Below are positions 35,842-44,837 of a stretch of DNA of 64,000 bases, one piece after another. The stretch spans positions 228,670 through 292,669 of the forward strand of contig JAHDGU010000001.1 in assembly GCA_020627535.1 (NCBI GenBank), in the 5' to 3' direction. Position numbers and translations under genes: made by a program. Under the pieces are notes generated by a model, which was given only the letters and a program-made list of their open reading frames with translations, did not search any database and had not been told where the DNA came from. The DNA is from Saprospiraceae bacterium (GTDB taxonomy: Bacteria; Bacteroidota; Bacteroidia; Chitinophagales; Saprospiraceae). The stretch's first letter is position 1, and the number at the start of each line of letters is the position of its first letter.

Positions 35842-36882
35842 TCATATGTCAAATTCGATGCTTCGCAGTGCCTCACAAACATGCTCAACATCTTGACGGC
35901 TGCAATCCAAATGCGTCACAAACCGAATGTCCTTTTTGCTGAATGCAAGACACAAAATATCCTTCTGTTGAAGTTTCTCTACAAGATGCTGAGCATCTAT
36001 TTCCTCTACGACTCGAAATATGACAATGTTGGTATAGACTGACTTGATCTCCTGTACATAACGACAGTCAGAGAGGCAAGATTCTAGGATCCGTGCATGA
36101 GCATTGTCGCGTTGGAGACGCTCGATATGATGATCCAGGGCATAGATACCCGCGGCGGCCAATATCCCCGCTTGACGCATACCACCTCCCATGACCTTGC
36201 GATATCGCCGCGCTTGAGCAATGTCAGAATCGCTCCCGCACAACACGGTGCCCACTGGCGCTCCAAGCCCCTTGCTCAGACATATTGAAAGCGTATCAAA
36301 CTGCTTGCCAAGATCAGCAGCTTTGTCACCTGTCTCTACTAGGACATTGAACAGCCTTGCACCATCGAGGTGCAGCTTCAATCCATTTGCTCGACAGAGC
36401 TCTGCAATGGGACTGATCTGATCAAGCCTGTAGTACGATCCTCCAGCACGATTACAGGAGTTTTCTAGTACAACAAGCTTGCTCTGAGGAAAGTGGACAT
36501 CTTGCTTACGGATGGCATCATTGACTTGGTCAGCCGTGATCCGTCCTTCATCACCATCCAAAAGCTGTACGCCGATCCCAGAGTTGAAGCTGTATCCTGC
36601 CGCTTCGTAAAGGTAGACATGACTATTACGTTCGCAGATCATTTCATCCATTGGGTTGGTGTGTGTCTTGATGGCAATCTGATTGGCCATCGTCCCAGAA
36701 GGGCAGAATACCGCTGCCTCTTTTCCAAACATGTCTGCGACTTTTGTCTCGAGCTTATTGACAGTAGGGTCTTGAGCAAATACGTCGTCACCCACCACCG
36801 CTTGGGCTATGGCATCTCTCATCTCTGGAGTCGGTCTGGTGACGGTGTCGCTGATGAGATTGATAGTCTTCTTGTTTATCAT
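35842..36882 (-). CDS. ltaE: Low-specificity L-threonine aldolase
   Basis: 346-residue PLP enzyme of fold type I cleaving L-threonine/allo-threonine to glycine and acetaldehyde. The N-terminal ISDTVTRPTPEMRDAI, GDDVFAQDPTVNKLE and CPSGTMANQIA motifs, the HLDGARLFN segment and the PLP lysine Lys204 (LSKGLGAPVG) are all present. I chose ATG 36882 as it places the family's conserved start near residue 10. It is divergent from lepA with only 68 nt between the start codons; both promoters sit in that gap. Confidence 0.93.
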   Translation of the reverse strand: MINKKTINLISDTVTRPTPEMRDAIAQAVVGDDVFAQDPTVNKLETKVADMFGKEAAVFCPSGTMANQIAIKTHTNPMDEMICERNSHVYLYEAAGYSFNSGIGVQLLDGDEGRITADQVNDAIRKQDVHFPQSKLVVLENSCNRAGGSYYRLDQISPIAELCRANGLKLHLDGARLFNVLVETGDKAADLGKQFDTLSICLSKGLGAPVGTVLCGSDSDIAQARRYRKVMGGGMRQAGILAAAGIYALDHHIERLQRDNAHARILESCLSDCRYVQEIKSVYTNIVIFRVVEEIDAQHLVEKLQQKDILCLAFSKKDIRFVTHLDCSRQDVEHVCEALRSIEFDI

Positions 36883-36886
36883 GATT

Positions 36887-36917
36887 CCAACATAAAACAA
36901 TTACACCGATACTACAA
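36887..36917 (-). promoter_or_regulatory. Promoter of the threonine aldolase gene (weak -7)
   Basis: Minus-strand TTG (36915-36917) and TATGTTGG (36887-36894) are 20 nt apart. The -7 box ends 4 nt before ATG 36882. The TTG is one half of a CAATTG palindrome shared with the lepA promoter. Confidence 0.5.
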
Positions 36918-36946
36918 TTGAATAGGCAAGGCGTCCAATATCTTTG
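36918..36946 (+). promoter_or_regulatory. Promoter of lepA: TTG and TATCTTTG
   Basis: TTG at 36918-36920 and TATCTTTG at 36939-36946 are 18 nt apart, identical spacing to the promoter at 26871. The box ends 4 nt before the lepA ATG, predicting a leaderless message. Confidence 0.78.
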
Positions 36947-36950
36947 TAGT

Positions 36951-38744
36951 ATGGAGTTGATTAGGAATTTTTGTGTGATTGCGCATATTGACCACGGTAA
37001 GAGTACACTTTCAGATCGTCTTTTGGAGTTCACTCAGACCATAGCAGAGCGCGATATGAAGGATCAGGCTCTGGATGATATGGATCTGGAGCGAGAACGT
37101 GGTATTACCATCAAGAGCCATGCCATACAGATGTATTATAAGCATCAAGATGGCACGACATACACATTCAATCTGATTGACACGCCGGGTCACGTGGATT
37201 TTAGCTATGAAGTCTCTCGCTCCATCGCAGCCTGTGAAGGAGCTCTATTGCTAGTGGACGCGTCGCAAGGCATCCAAGCTCAGACCATATCCAATCTCTA
37301 CTTGGCCATAGAGCATGATCTTGAGATCATCCCAGTACTCAACAAGGTAGACATGGAGAGTGCAATGATTGATGAGGTCACTGATCAGATTGTCGATCTG
37401 ATTGGTTGTGATCCTGCTGAGATCCTCCATGCTTCTGGTAAGACAGGTATCGGTGTGCCAGAGATACTGGCAGCTGTGGTCGATCGTATTCCTGCACCTC
37501 AAGGCGATCCCAAAGCGCCATTGCAAGCACTTGTCTTTGACAGTATGTTCAACTCATATCGTGGAGTCATTGCCTATGTGCGGATCCTCAATGGTAGCAT
37601 GAGTAAAGGAGACAAGATCAAATTCTATCATACGGGAAATATATATGACGCGGATGAGATCGGCGTCCTTCAGCTGGATCAAGTTCCCAAGAAGCGCTTG
37701 GAGACAGGTGATGTGGGATATGTCGTGACTGGTGTCAAAAAAAGCTCTGAAATCAAGGTCGGAGATACGATAACCTTGACAGCCAATCCTTGTGATGAGG
37801 GTATTCAAGGCTTTGAGGATGTCAAGCCTATGGTGTTTGCAGGGATCTATCCGATTGATAATGATGACTTTGAAGATCTCAGGGATAGCTTAGAAAAACT
37901 CCAGCTCAATGACGCATCACTAGTTTTTGAACCTGAGAGTTCTGTCGCATTGGGATTTGGTTTTCGCTGCGGATTTTTAGGAATGCTGCACCTTGAGATT
38001 ATACAAGAGAGACTCTCTCGAGAGTTTGATCAGGATGTGATCACTACGGTGCCAAACGTGTCGTACTATGCCACGACCACGAAAGATGAACGCCTCCTCA
38101 TACAGACGCCCAACGATCTTCCTGATCCCAATCATGTCAAGGTCGTCGAGGAGCCTTATATCTCCGCTCAGATCATCACCAAGCCCGAGTACATCGGGAG
38201 TATCATGACACTCGCGCTGGAAAAGCGTGGTGCACTTGTCCATCAGAGTTATCTCACTCAAGAGAGGGTAGAGCTCACATTTGAGCTGCCCTTGGCGGAA
38301 ATCGTCTTTGACTTTTACGACAAGCTCAAGAGTATCTCACGAGGATATGCCAGCTTTGACTATGCCCCGATCGACTATCGTGGCTCCAATCTCGTCAAGC
38401 TCGATATTCGTCTCAATGGTGAACCGGTCGATGCACTCAGTGCACTCGTTCACCGAGATAAAGCAGAGTCGTTTGGTCGTAAGATCTGTAAAAAGCTCAA
38501 GACACTCTTGCCAAGACAGCAGTTTATGATTGCCATTCAGGCCTCTATCGGAGCCAAGATCATTGCTCGTGAGACCATCTCTGCGATGCGAAAGGATGTC
38601 ACTGCGAAGTGCTACGGAGGAGATATCACACGTAAGCGTAAACTCCTGGAAAAGCAGAAGAAAGGCAAGAAAAAGATGCGCCAAATCGGACGAGTGGAAG
38701 TGCCCCAAAAGGCATTCCTGCAAGTACTGAAACTAGACGAATAA
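36951..38744 (+). CDS. lepA: Translation elongation factor 4 (LepA)
   Basis: 597-residue ribosome-associated GTPase acting on stalled or back-translocating ribosomes. G1 is AHIDHGKST (about residues 10-18), switch II is DTPGHVDF, G4 is NKVDM. The LepA-specific C-terminal region is complete ([17 protein letters not shown], then [20 protein letters not shown] and [11 protein letters not shown] at the end). ATG 36951 gives the standard N-terminus MELIRNF; a longer reading from 36918 would include the promoter. Confidence 0.97.
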   Translation: MELIRNFCVIAHIDHGKSTLSDRLLEFTQTIAERDMKDQALDDMDLERERGITIKSHAIQMYYKHQDGTTYTFNLIDTPGHVDFSYEVSRSIAACEGALLLVDASQGIQAQTISNLYLAIEHDLEIIPVLNKVDMESAMIDEVTDQIVDLIGCDPAEILHASGKTGIGVPEILAAVVDRIPAPQGDPKAPLQALVFDSMFNSYRGVIAYVRILNGSMSKGDKIKFYHTGNIYDADEIGVLQLDQVPKKRLETGDVGYVVTGVKKSSEIKVGDTITLTANPCDEGIQGFEDVKPMVFAGIYPIDNDDFEDLRDSLEKLQLNDASLVFEPESSVALGFGFRCGFLGMLHLEIIQERLSREFDQDVITTVPNVSYYATTTKDERLLIQTPNDLPDPNHVKVVEEPYISAQIITKPEYIGSIMTLALEKRGALVHQSYLTQERVELTFELPLAEIVFDFYDKLKSISRGYASFDYAPIDYRGSNLVKLDIRLNGEPVDALSALVHRDKAESFGRKICKKLKTLLPRQQFMIAIQASIGAKIIARETISAMRKDVTAKCYGGDITRKRKLLEKQKKGKKKMRQIGRVEVPQKAFLQVLKLDE

Positions 38745-38752
38745 GTTGAGCG

Positions 38753-41164
38753 CTACAGCTTCATCAACTTGATGACAGCCAAGTTCCTCTGCTCATTTTG
38801 CACTCGTAACACGTAGAATCCCCTTGTGATAGAAGAGTGCATTTCAAGTCTGGCGATGTTTCCATCTTGTCCCAGGCTTTCGCCCAAATGATATGTAGCT
38901 ACAGATCTTCCTGCCATATCACTCAGTATCACGGTGATCTCGGATCGATCAAGCTCAGCAGGTAAATCCAGCAGTACCGTTCGGTCAAATGGATTGGGAT
39001 ATGCTTTGATGTCGACGAGTGAGACAAGCTCATTGGTAGACACTGTAGCAAAATCTCCGGCAAAAAAGCCATCCACGGCTGCTTCTACGATATGACCGCT
39101 CTCAGGGAGATCCTCCGTCTCAAAGACCACAAACATACTATCAGTGATTTCAAGAGAGTCTTTGATGAAGAAAGTACTTTTTTCACGGAAGGCTCCATTG
39201 CTCTCAGCAATAGCCTCTAGGAGGATACGCTCATCCTGATTATGCAGATATACCCAAAGTGTGTCGTTGATGGCTCCTTCTCCGCCTGCATTGAAAAACC
39301 ATGAGGTATACTGTATCACAGGTTCTTCATATTGCGCCAAGTCCATCAGAGGACTGGTCAATACGACATTTCCATTGTCAACATCATCTGCACCGGCTCC
39401 ACCAAGAGGTTCATTGCCAGTGACGTAAAGCTGTGTACCTATGTCATCCAAAAGGTCTCGGCTAGGATTGGAAAGAGAACCTCCAAAAGTCTTGCCTACC
39501 GGCGTCTCACGAGTCCAACGTCCTCTTGGTGCAGTGCCGCCCGTAGTCCAACCAAGATCCATCACATAGTCGTCGAAGTAACCTTCTTCCAGTTCAAAAT
39601 CGATAATCTGTGACCCAGTGATATCGAGTCCTTCTAGCAGCGCTTGAGAGTAGCCCCAGACACCGGCTACACCGGTGGCTTCTCCTAGTATCACATCTAT
39701 TGTGTAGTTGCCATCTTCGTCAGCTAAGGTTTCATAGCTCAGCTCGACTGAGTTGATAATGACTTGAGCATCAGGAATTCCTTCACCTGTGCTAGCATCC
39801 AGGACACGCCCACTGATCTGGAACAATGGCTTTTTTTCCATAAGGATATCAAGGATGACGACCTCTCCTCTGATGAGAGTGGCAGTACCAGAGGCTGGAA
39901 AATACTCTGGATGAGTCACTGTGACGCTGATCTCTCCTTCGTCATATTGTCCAGCTGCATAGCCTCCATCCACTCCAGATCGCTCAATGAGCATGTCTGG
40001 TGTTCCATCGATGGTTACAAGGGCATCAAAAATTCCTGCATTCGTCTCCATATCTCTGATCGTACCCTCCAGATAGCAAGCACGCTCATAGCTCGGCTGG
40101 AAGACCCACAGCCCAGAAGTGATATCACTAGCTAGGAGTAGTCCAGATGGCAAATAAGGATATGCTCCCCAGCATCCTTCAAAGCCGCCATCTCCACCAA
40201 GCCAAGTATCATAACTTCCCACTTCGACCATATTATCAGGTCTATGCACGTCAGTAATCTTGACACCATCAGTATAGTATGAGGTGATGACATAGCCATC
40301 GAGGTAGTGCGTATTGTGCGGAATCACCCCTCGATCCAGGGTGCTTGGGGGGCGCCAGTCATCCAGTCGCTCGATCGCATCAAGGTCACTGATATCATAT
40401 GCGTCCACGCGGCCATTGGGTCGCTCATCAGTGGTAAAGAGATACTTCCCATCATCGGATACCCATGCATTGTGCGTAAAATTTGATGTCGTCCTCTGCG
40501 TCGCCAGCGTGACTGGATTGGCCTTGTCAGTTGCATCAATCACAGAGAAAAATCCACTCTGTATGTCTGAACTGTAGATGGTGTCATTTCGTACCATGAC
40601 GTCATGACTGTATCGCGCATCAGCCGCACCCACAAATCGAGGTGTGTCTGGATTGGTAAAGCCGTCCATGATCATGACACCTCCAGAATTGATATTGGCA
40701 CCAGCTAGGTAGATGTACCCGTTGGGGTCAATGAACAAGTTGTGTGCCCTTGCCAATGTATCTGGGATCGTATCAAAAAGCACGAAGCTCGGATTGGTAA
40801 AGGTCCAAGTGATGGAATCGGGTGCATGACTCATATCGATAGATAGGATGCCATCCGCACCTTGGTCCGCTACCACAAAGACATGATTAGCATGATGTTT
40901 CATGTCTCTCCATATACTGGTCGCACCAGGAATGTAAGCGCGTTCAATAGGATTGGCAGGATCTTCGAGTGATAAGATCGCTGTTGCCTGTTGCGTGCCA
41001 AGGATTGCGTACTCTATCCCATTAGAATCGACGTACCCCCAGATGTCATTGCATTCTTCAGGATAAGGTACGTTGCTGATAAACTCAATATTGAAATTTT
41101 CTCTCTGGCCAAAAGCCGTCAGGCCGAGCATGAGTAGCAGGCCGCTCAATAAAAATCGTGTCAT
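38753..41164 (-). CDS. Choice-of-anchor B family secreted protein with T9SS tail
   Basis: 803 residues from ATG 41164, with a signal peptide (RFLLSGLLLMLGLTAFG|Q). Residues about 25-370 are a beta-propeller-like LVIVD-type region (YAILGTQQATAILSL, HANHVFVVADQGADGILS, HNLFIDPNGYIYLAG, SHDVMVRNDTIYSSD, HNAWVSDDGKYLFTTDE), the choice-of-anchor B family. Two carboxypeptidase-regulatory-like Ig domains follow (CYLEGTIRDMETNAGIFDAL; ISGRVLDASTGEGIPDAQV), then a jelly-roll-like segment and a T9SS type A sorting domain (IKAYPNPFDRTVLLDLP to the end). Exported by T9SS and probably cell-surface. No catalytic motif recognised. It converges with lepA with only 8 nt between the stops. Confidence 0.88.
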   Translation of the reverse strand: MTRFLLSGLLLMLGLTAFGQRENFNIEFISNVPYPEECNDIWGYVDSNGIEYAILGTQQATAILSLEDPANPIERAYIPGATSIWRDMKHHANHVFVVADQGADGILSIDMSHAPDSITWTFTNPSFVLFDTIPDTLARAHNLFIDPNGYIYLAGANINSGGVMIMDGFTNPDTPRFVGAADARYSHDVMVRNDTIYSSDIQSGFFSVIDATDKANPVTLATQRTTSNFTHNAWVSDDGKYLFTTDERPNGRVDAYDISDLDAIERLDDWRPPSTLDRGVIPHNTHYLDGYVITSYYTDGVKITDVHRPDNMVEVGSYDTWLGGDGGFEGCWGAYPYLPSGLLLASDITSGLWVFQPSYERACYLEGTIRDMETNAGIFDALVTIDGTPDMLIERSGVDGGYAAGQYDEGEISVTVTHPEYFPASGTATLIRGEVVILDILMEKKPLFQISGRVLDASTGEGIPDAQVIINSVELSYETLADEDGNYTIDVILGEATGVAGVWGYSQALLEGLDITGSQIIDFELEEGYFDDYVMDLGWTTGGTAPRGRWTRETPVGKTFGGSLSNPSRDLLDDIGTQLYVTGNEPLGGAGADDVDNGNVVLTSPLMDLAQYEEPVIQYTSWFFNAGGEGAINDTLWVYLHNQDERILLEAIAESNGAFREKSTFFIKDSLEITDSMFVVFETEDLPESGHIVEAAVDGFFAGDFATVSTNELVSLVDIKAYPNPFDRTVLLDLPAELDRSEITVILSDMAGRSVATYHLGESLGQDGNIARLEMHSSITRGFYVLRVQNEQRNLAVIKLMKL

Positions 41165-41200
41165 ATTCTGATGGTGAAAATGTAGTAGCAATTATTACTT

Positions 41201-41208
41201 CAAAGTTA
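41201..41208 (-). promoter_or_regulatory. -7 box for the choice-of-anchor B gene
   Basis: Minus-strand TAACTTTG, a full TAnnTTTG match, lies 36 nt before ATG 41164. Confidence 0.6.
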
Positions 41209-41242
41209 ACGGATCGGAAGAGCAACTTAGCTCAATCGATGC

Positions 41243-41668
41243 TTATGACGCGCCCACTACCATTGTGGTCAATCGTGCGATGGCGATGTCACGCTTTTGA
41301 TCATCTGTGAATACTATGTTCCATACATGAAGCTTTCTACCGATACGGATCGGGCTGCATCGAGCATAGACATGACCTACTGATACTGATCTCAGATGAC
41401 TGATATTGAGCTCTACTCCTGCCGCTCCTTGTCCATTGTCATGGTCGACCAGAAGAAATGATGCAACACTGCCGATTGTTTCGGCGACAGCCGCACTCGC
41501 ACCGCCATGCAACAAGCCCAGAGGTTGCTTATTCCGATGATCCACCGGTAGTTTGGCGATGAGATAGTCGTCGCCGACTTCAGTGAAGGTCATTCCCATA
41601 TGGCCAGGCATGCATGATGCTCCGATTTGGTCGAGGAATGAGATCTCAGGTTTTACTTTCCAGATCAT
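41243..41668 (-). CDS. PaaI/YdiI-like hotdog-fold thioesterase
   Basis: 141 residues from ATG 41668. The hotdog signature HRNKQPLGLLHGGASAAVAE followed by TIGSVAS is nearly that of YdiI/EntH-type acyl-CoA thioesterases, with the candidate catalytic glutamate in the AET segment. YdiI-like enzymes can hydrolyse 1,4-dihydroxy-2-naphthoyl-CoA in menaquinone synthesis; that role is a family-based guess here. The start lies 23 nt inside the 3' end of miaA, indicating co-transcription. A longer reading to 41749 would overlap miaA by about 100 nt and lacks family homology. Confidence 0.9.
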   Translation of the reverse strand: MIWKVKPEISFLDQIGASCMPGHMGMTFTEVGDDYLIAKLPVDHRNKQPLGLLHGGASAAVAETIGSVASFLLVDHDNGQGAAGVELNISHLRSVSVGHVYARCSPIRIGRKLHVWNIVFTDDQKRDIAIARLTTMVVGAS

Positions 41669-42587
41669 ATGAAGATTGATTGATGATGTGATCGATATCG
41701 CGCATGATAGTGTGCAGATGTGTGGGATGATATTTTTTCCAGTCACCATATTTCCTGAACCAAGTCATTTGCCTCTTGGCATACTGTCGCGTTTTGGTTT
41801 TGATCTTGGCAATGGCTTCCTCCCACTTGGTCAGCCCATCCAGATGTTCAAAGAGTTCCTGATAGCCGACGGTTTGCAGCGCTCTCAGATTGCGGTGGGG
41901 TAAAAGCGACTTGACTTCTTCCAGCAATCCTTGCTCAATCATTTCATCCACACGTGCATGGATTCTCTCATGAAGCTCTTTTTTATCTCTAGTGAGGAGT
42001 ATAGGGATCTGGACAAAGTCGTGACTCTTGACTTGTCCGCTAAGATACTCACTGAACGGGCGTGACGTATATCTGATGACTGCCAGAGCTCTCAAGACGC
42101 GTCGGCGATTGGACAAGTCAACGCTATCTGCGTAGTGCGGGTCAGATGTCTTCAGCTCGAGTTGAAGGGCTTCAAGACCGACTGTTTGCAGATCTGTTTC
42201 GAGTTGGGCCATGATTGCATCAGGGATATCAGGGAAGTCGTCGAGGCCTTCCATCAGCGCTCTGAGATAGAGTCCCGTCCCGCCACATACAATCAAGACC
42301 TGATGATGTTTCCAGAGATCCTTGATAAGAGCTCTCGCCTCCCGTTCGTATTGACCGGCTGAGTAGGAATCCTCAATGTCAAGATGATTGATAAAGTGAT
42401 GCTGATGACGACTCAACTCCTCAGAGCTAGGCTTTGCTGTACCTATGCTCATCTGCCGATAAATCTGTCTACTATCCGCCGAGATGATCGGACACTCGTA
42501 CCGATTGGCTAGGGCAAACGAAAGGGCAGTCTTACCCACGGCGGTAGGGCCAGCGATGATGATGAGATGATTTTGCCGGAGTTCCAC
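41646..42587 (-). CDS. miaA: tRNA dimethylallyltransferase
   Basis: 313 residues. MiaA transfers a dimethylallyl group to A37 of tRNAs reading U-starting codons. P-loop GPTAVGKT (residues 13-20), the catalytic region ISADSRQIYRQMSIGTAKPS, GGTGLYLRALMEG, the RRVLRALAVI helix and the C-terminal TRQYAKRQMTWFRK signature are all present. The start is GTG 42587; a TACCTTTG box ends 5 nt upstream. It shares a short divergent promoter region with the acyltransferase gene. Confidence 0.96.
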   Translation of the reverse strand: MELRQNHLIIIAGPTAVGKTALSFALANRYECPIISADSRQIYRQMSIGTAKPSSEELSRHQHHFINHLDIEDSYSAGQYEREARALIKDLWKHHQVLIVCGGTGLYLRALMEGLDDFPDIPDAIMAQLETDLQTVGLEALQLELKTSDPHYADSVDLSNRRRVLRALAVIRYTSRPFSEYLSGQVKSHDFVQIPILLTRDKKELHERIHARVDEMIEQGLLEEVKSLLPHRNLRALQTVGYQELFEHLDGLTKWEEAIAKIKTKTRQYAKRQMTWFRKYGDWKKYHPTHLHTIMRDIDHIINQSSYDLESKT

Positions 42588-42592
42588 TGGAT

Positions 42593-42600
42593 CAAAGGTA
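42593..42600 (-). promoter_or_regulatory. -7 box, 5 nt before the miaA GTG
   Basis: Minus-strand TACCTTTG, a full consensus match. Confidence 0.6.
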
Positions 42601-42611
42601 TGAGAGAGGCT

Positions 42612-42619
42612 TATATTTA
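42612..42619 (+). promoter_or_regulatory. -7 box, 5 nt before the acyltransferase GTG
   Basis: TATATTTA ends 5 nt before GTG 42625. Back to back with the miaA box, 11 nt apart. Confidence 0.45.
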
Positions 42620-42624
42620 AAGTT

Positions 42625-43803
42625 GTGAAAGCCCGCGGGACCTATCGGATACTGAGACCCATTGTGAAGTTTGCCTTAAGAGTTTACTTCTCACGGATAG
42701 AGATATTGGGACTAGAGCGATTGCCCCTAGACAAGCCAGTCATCATCACGAGCAATCATCCCAATTCTTTTTTGGAGGCCTGCCTCATGGCTTGCTTTCT
42801 GCCGAAACACATTCACTTCTTGACGCGAGGAGATGTCATGAAAGAGCCACGTTTTCGTTGGTTTTTTGATACTACCCACCAGATTCCGATCTATCGCTTC
42901 AAAGACGGCTATGCCGCTTTGCGAAAAAATGCCTTGAGCTTTCGCAAGTGTCACGATCTGCTTGCGGAGGATGAGATCATCGTCATATTCGCCGAAGGCC
43001 GCACAGAGATGGTCAAGCAATTGGCTCCGCTCCAGCAGGGTTTTGCAAGGATCGCGCATGGAGCACTTCATCAAAAAGGTCTCGAAGATGTCATCATCTT
43101 ACCGGTAGGTGTCAATTTCCAAGATCCAAGCAAGGGCGGAGGTTATGCTGTCCTGAGTATTGGTCGAGGATTGTCGGCTCGTGATTTTTTTGAGGGGAAA
43201 CCAGAGCGTGAGGCTTTAGAAGAATTGGCGAAGCGCCTACATGACAATCTTCTTCCTCATGTGATTCACCTCCACGATCTGAGATATGGTCATCAGTTGG
43301 ATCGCTGGATCGATATTGATGTCATCGCACATGAGGCAGATGCTCAGCTGATGTTGCAGCGTCACCAGACTTTCCCAGATCAGGATGAGACCAAGGTCTT
43401 ACCAGAGGGGCTTTCGCCCAAAAGAAAAGTCATAAGAGAAGCGACAGAGATTCACGAGATTCTACAGCAACTCATTGTACTTCCATTGAGATGGACGATC
43501 GGATTGCCGCAGCAGATCAGTACGTATTTCAGCAAGTCCAAAGTCGATGAGATAGAATTTTACGCACCAGTCAGGATTGCCATGATGATCGTGCTATTTC
43601 CTCTTTGGTGTGCTTTTTTGACTCTTTTAGCTTCTCGTGTAGAAGGAGTACCGGCAGTGTCCGCTCCGCTGCTCTGCCTGCTGTACTTGGCACTTTGGAA
43701 GCTCGGAGCGAGTTTCAACAAGCATTTTTATCAATCAGAAGATATTCAAGTTGTCTCCAAAGACAGACTGAGAGCCTTGGCCGATAGAATCAAAGTCCAG
43801 TGA
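42625..43803 (+). CDS. 1-acylglycerol-3-phosphate acyltransferase-like protein
   Basis: 392 residues from GTG 42625. The PlsC-type acyltransferase core covers about residues 25-220: block I SNHPNSFLEAC, block II PIYRFKDGYAAL, block III FAEGRTEMVKQLAPLQQGFA and block IV VIILPVGVNF. Relatives usually show an aspartate where this protein has glutamate (HPNSFLE), a conservative change at an active-site position. Two hydrophobic segments near residues 315-365 add a membrane anchor after a long helical middle. It likely acylates lysophospholipids on the cytoplasmic face. The stop overlaps a GTG of the next gene, and one operon is likely. Confidence 0.85.
   Translation: MKARGTYRILRPIVKFALRVYFSRIEILGLERLPLDKPVIITSNHPNSFLEACLMACFLPKHIHFLTRGDVMKEPRFRWFFDTTHQIPIYRFKDGYAALRKNALSFRKCHDLLAEDEIIVIFAEGRTEMVKQLAPLQQGFARIAHGALHQKGLEDVIILPVGVNFQDPSKGGGYAVLSIGRGLSARDFFEGKPEREALEELAKRLHDNLLPHVIHLHDLRYGHQLDRWIDIDVIAHEADAQLMLQRHQTFPDQDETKVLPEGLSPKRKVIREATEIHEILQQLIVLPLRWTIGLPQQISTYFSKSKVDEIEFYAPVRIAMMIVLFPLWCAFLTLLASRVEGVPAVSAPLLCLLYLALWKLGASFNKHFYQSEDIQVVSKDRLRALADRIKVQ
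43408..43419 (-). repeat. T-run mini-hairpin element, GGGC-GAAA-GCCC
   Basis: On the minus strand TTTT precedes a 4-bp stem; the acyltransferase coding strand reads GLSPK. Confidence 0.72.
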
Positions 43804-43805
43804 CT

Positions 43806-44837
43806 ATGAAAATTTTGCACATCATGTCCATCATCCTGTTACTCTCTGCTTGCAACCAGCCAGTGACAAAATCAGGCGAAGCACCAAGGCCACAGAAAAA
43901 GGCGGACTACGCCATTGTGATTCATGGTGGCGCTGGTACAATCACGAGAGCCAATATGACACCTCAGTTGGACTCGACTTATCGGGCAACAATGAATGCT
44001 GTACTGGATCAGGCAGAGAAACTCCTCCATCAAGGGTCAGATGCCCTTGATGTGGCAGAGAGCTGTATCATCATGATGGAAGATAGCCCGCTTTTCAATG
44101 CAGGGAAGGGTGCGGTCCTCACGCATGAGGCCAAACATGAACTTGATGCTTCTGTGATGCACGGAGCGAGTCTCAATGCAGGAGCCGTATCTGGTGTGTC
44201 GACTGTCAAAAATCCCATCTCTGCGGCTCGAGCCGTGCTAGAGAAATCCGAACATGTGATGCTTTCTGGAGACGGTGCCGATCAGTTTGCTCATAGCCTT
44301 GGTCTCACCCAAGTAGAAAATGCATATTTCACCACAGAGCGAAGAAAAAAATCTCTTGAAAGTGCATTGCGCAATGAGCAAGGAACTGGTATGACATCAG
44401 AGGATGAGTGGATCGACTACAAATTTGGTACAGTCGGAGCAGTGGTTCTTGATAAAAGTGGAGATATCGTGGCAGCTACAAGCACTGGAGGTATGACCAA
44501 TAAGAAATACGGGCGTATCGGCGATAGTCCGATCATCGGATCTGGTACCTATGCTGATAATCGTAGCTGCGGTGTCAGCTGCACTGGTCATGGTGAGTAT
44601 TTTATCAGATTGTCAGTCGCTCATGCAGTAAGTCAAGCGATGAAGCATGGAGACCTGAGTCTCGAGGAGGCGGCAGATTTAGTCATTCACACCGAGCTCC
44701 AAGATCTTGGTGGTACTGGAGGCTTGATTGCCTTAGACTCCTATGGCAATGTCGCTATGCCTTTTAATACCGAGGGGATGTATCGCGCTTATCTTAAGCC
44801 AGGTGAACGCGTAGTGAAGATCTACAAAGGCGAATAA
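43806..44837 (+). CDS. Isoaspartyl peptidase / L-asparaginase (Ntn-hydrolase type), lipoprotein
   Basis: 343 residues. ATG 43806 gives a lipoprotein signal (ILHIMSIILLLSACNQ). Family motifs: AIVIHGGAGTI, LFNAGKGAVLT, HELDASVMHG, AGAVSGVSTVKNPISAARAV, then the autoprocessing site GTVGAVVLDKSG, whose threonine becomes the catalytic N-terminus of the beta chain, and STGGMTNKKYGRIGDSPIIG and CTGHGEYF. It degrades isoaspartyl dipeptides or asparagine. Export as a lipoprotein suggests peptide salvage in the periplasm. Its 3' end abuts the convergent GH113-like gene with no gap. Confidence 0.94.
   Translation: MKILHIMSIILLLSACNQPVTKSGEAPRPQKKADYAIVIHGGAGTITRANMTPQLDSTYRATMNAVLDQAEKLLHQGSDALDVAESCIIMMEDSPLFNAGKGAVLTHEAKHELDASVMHGASLNAGAVSGVSTVKNPISAARAVLEKSEHVMLSGDGADQFAHSLGLTQVENAYFTTERRKKSLESALRNEQGTGMTSEDEWIDYKFGTVGAVVLDKSGDIVAATSTGGMTNKKYGRIGDSPIIGSGTYADNRSCGVSCTGHGEYFIRLSVAHAVSQAMKHGDLSLEEAADLVIHTELQDLGGTGGLIALDSYGNVAMPFNTEGMYRAYLKPGERVVKIYKGE

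Noticed and set aside
42938-42945. Additional mini-hairpin copies at 42938 (GCTTTCGC) and near 26513 (GCTTCCGC)
   Set aside because: Both have the 8-base core but no T-run and no extended stem; they may be chance.
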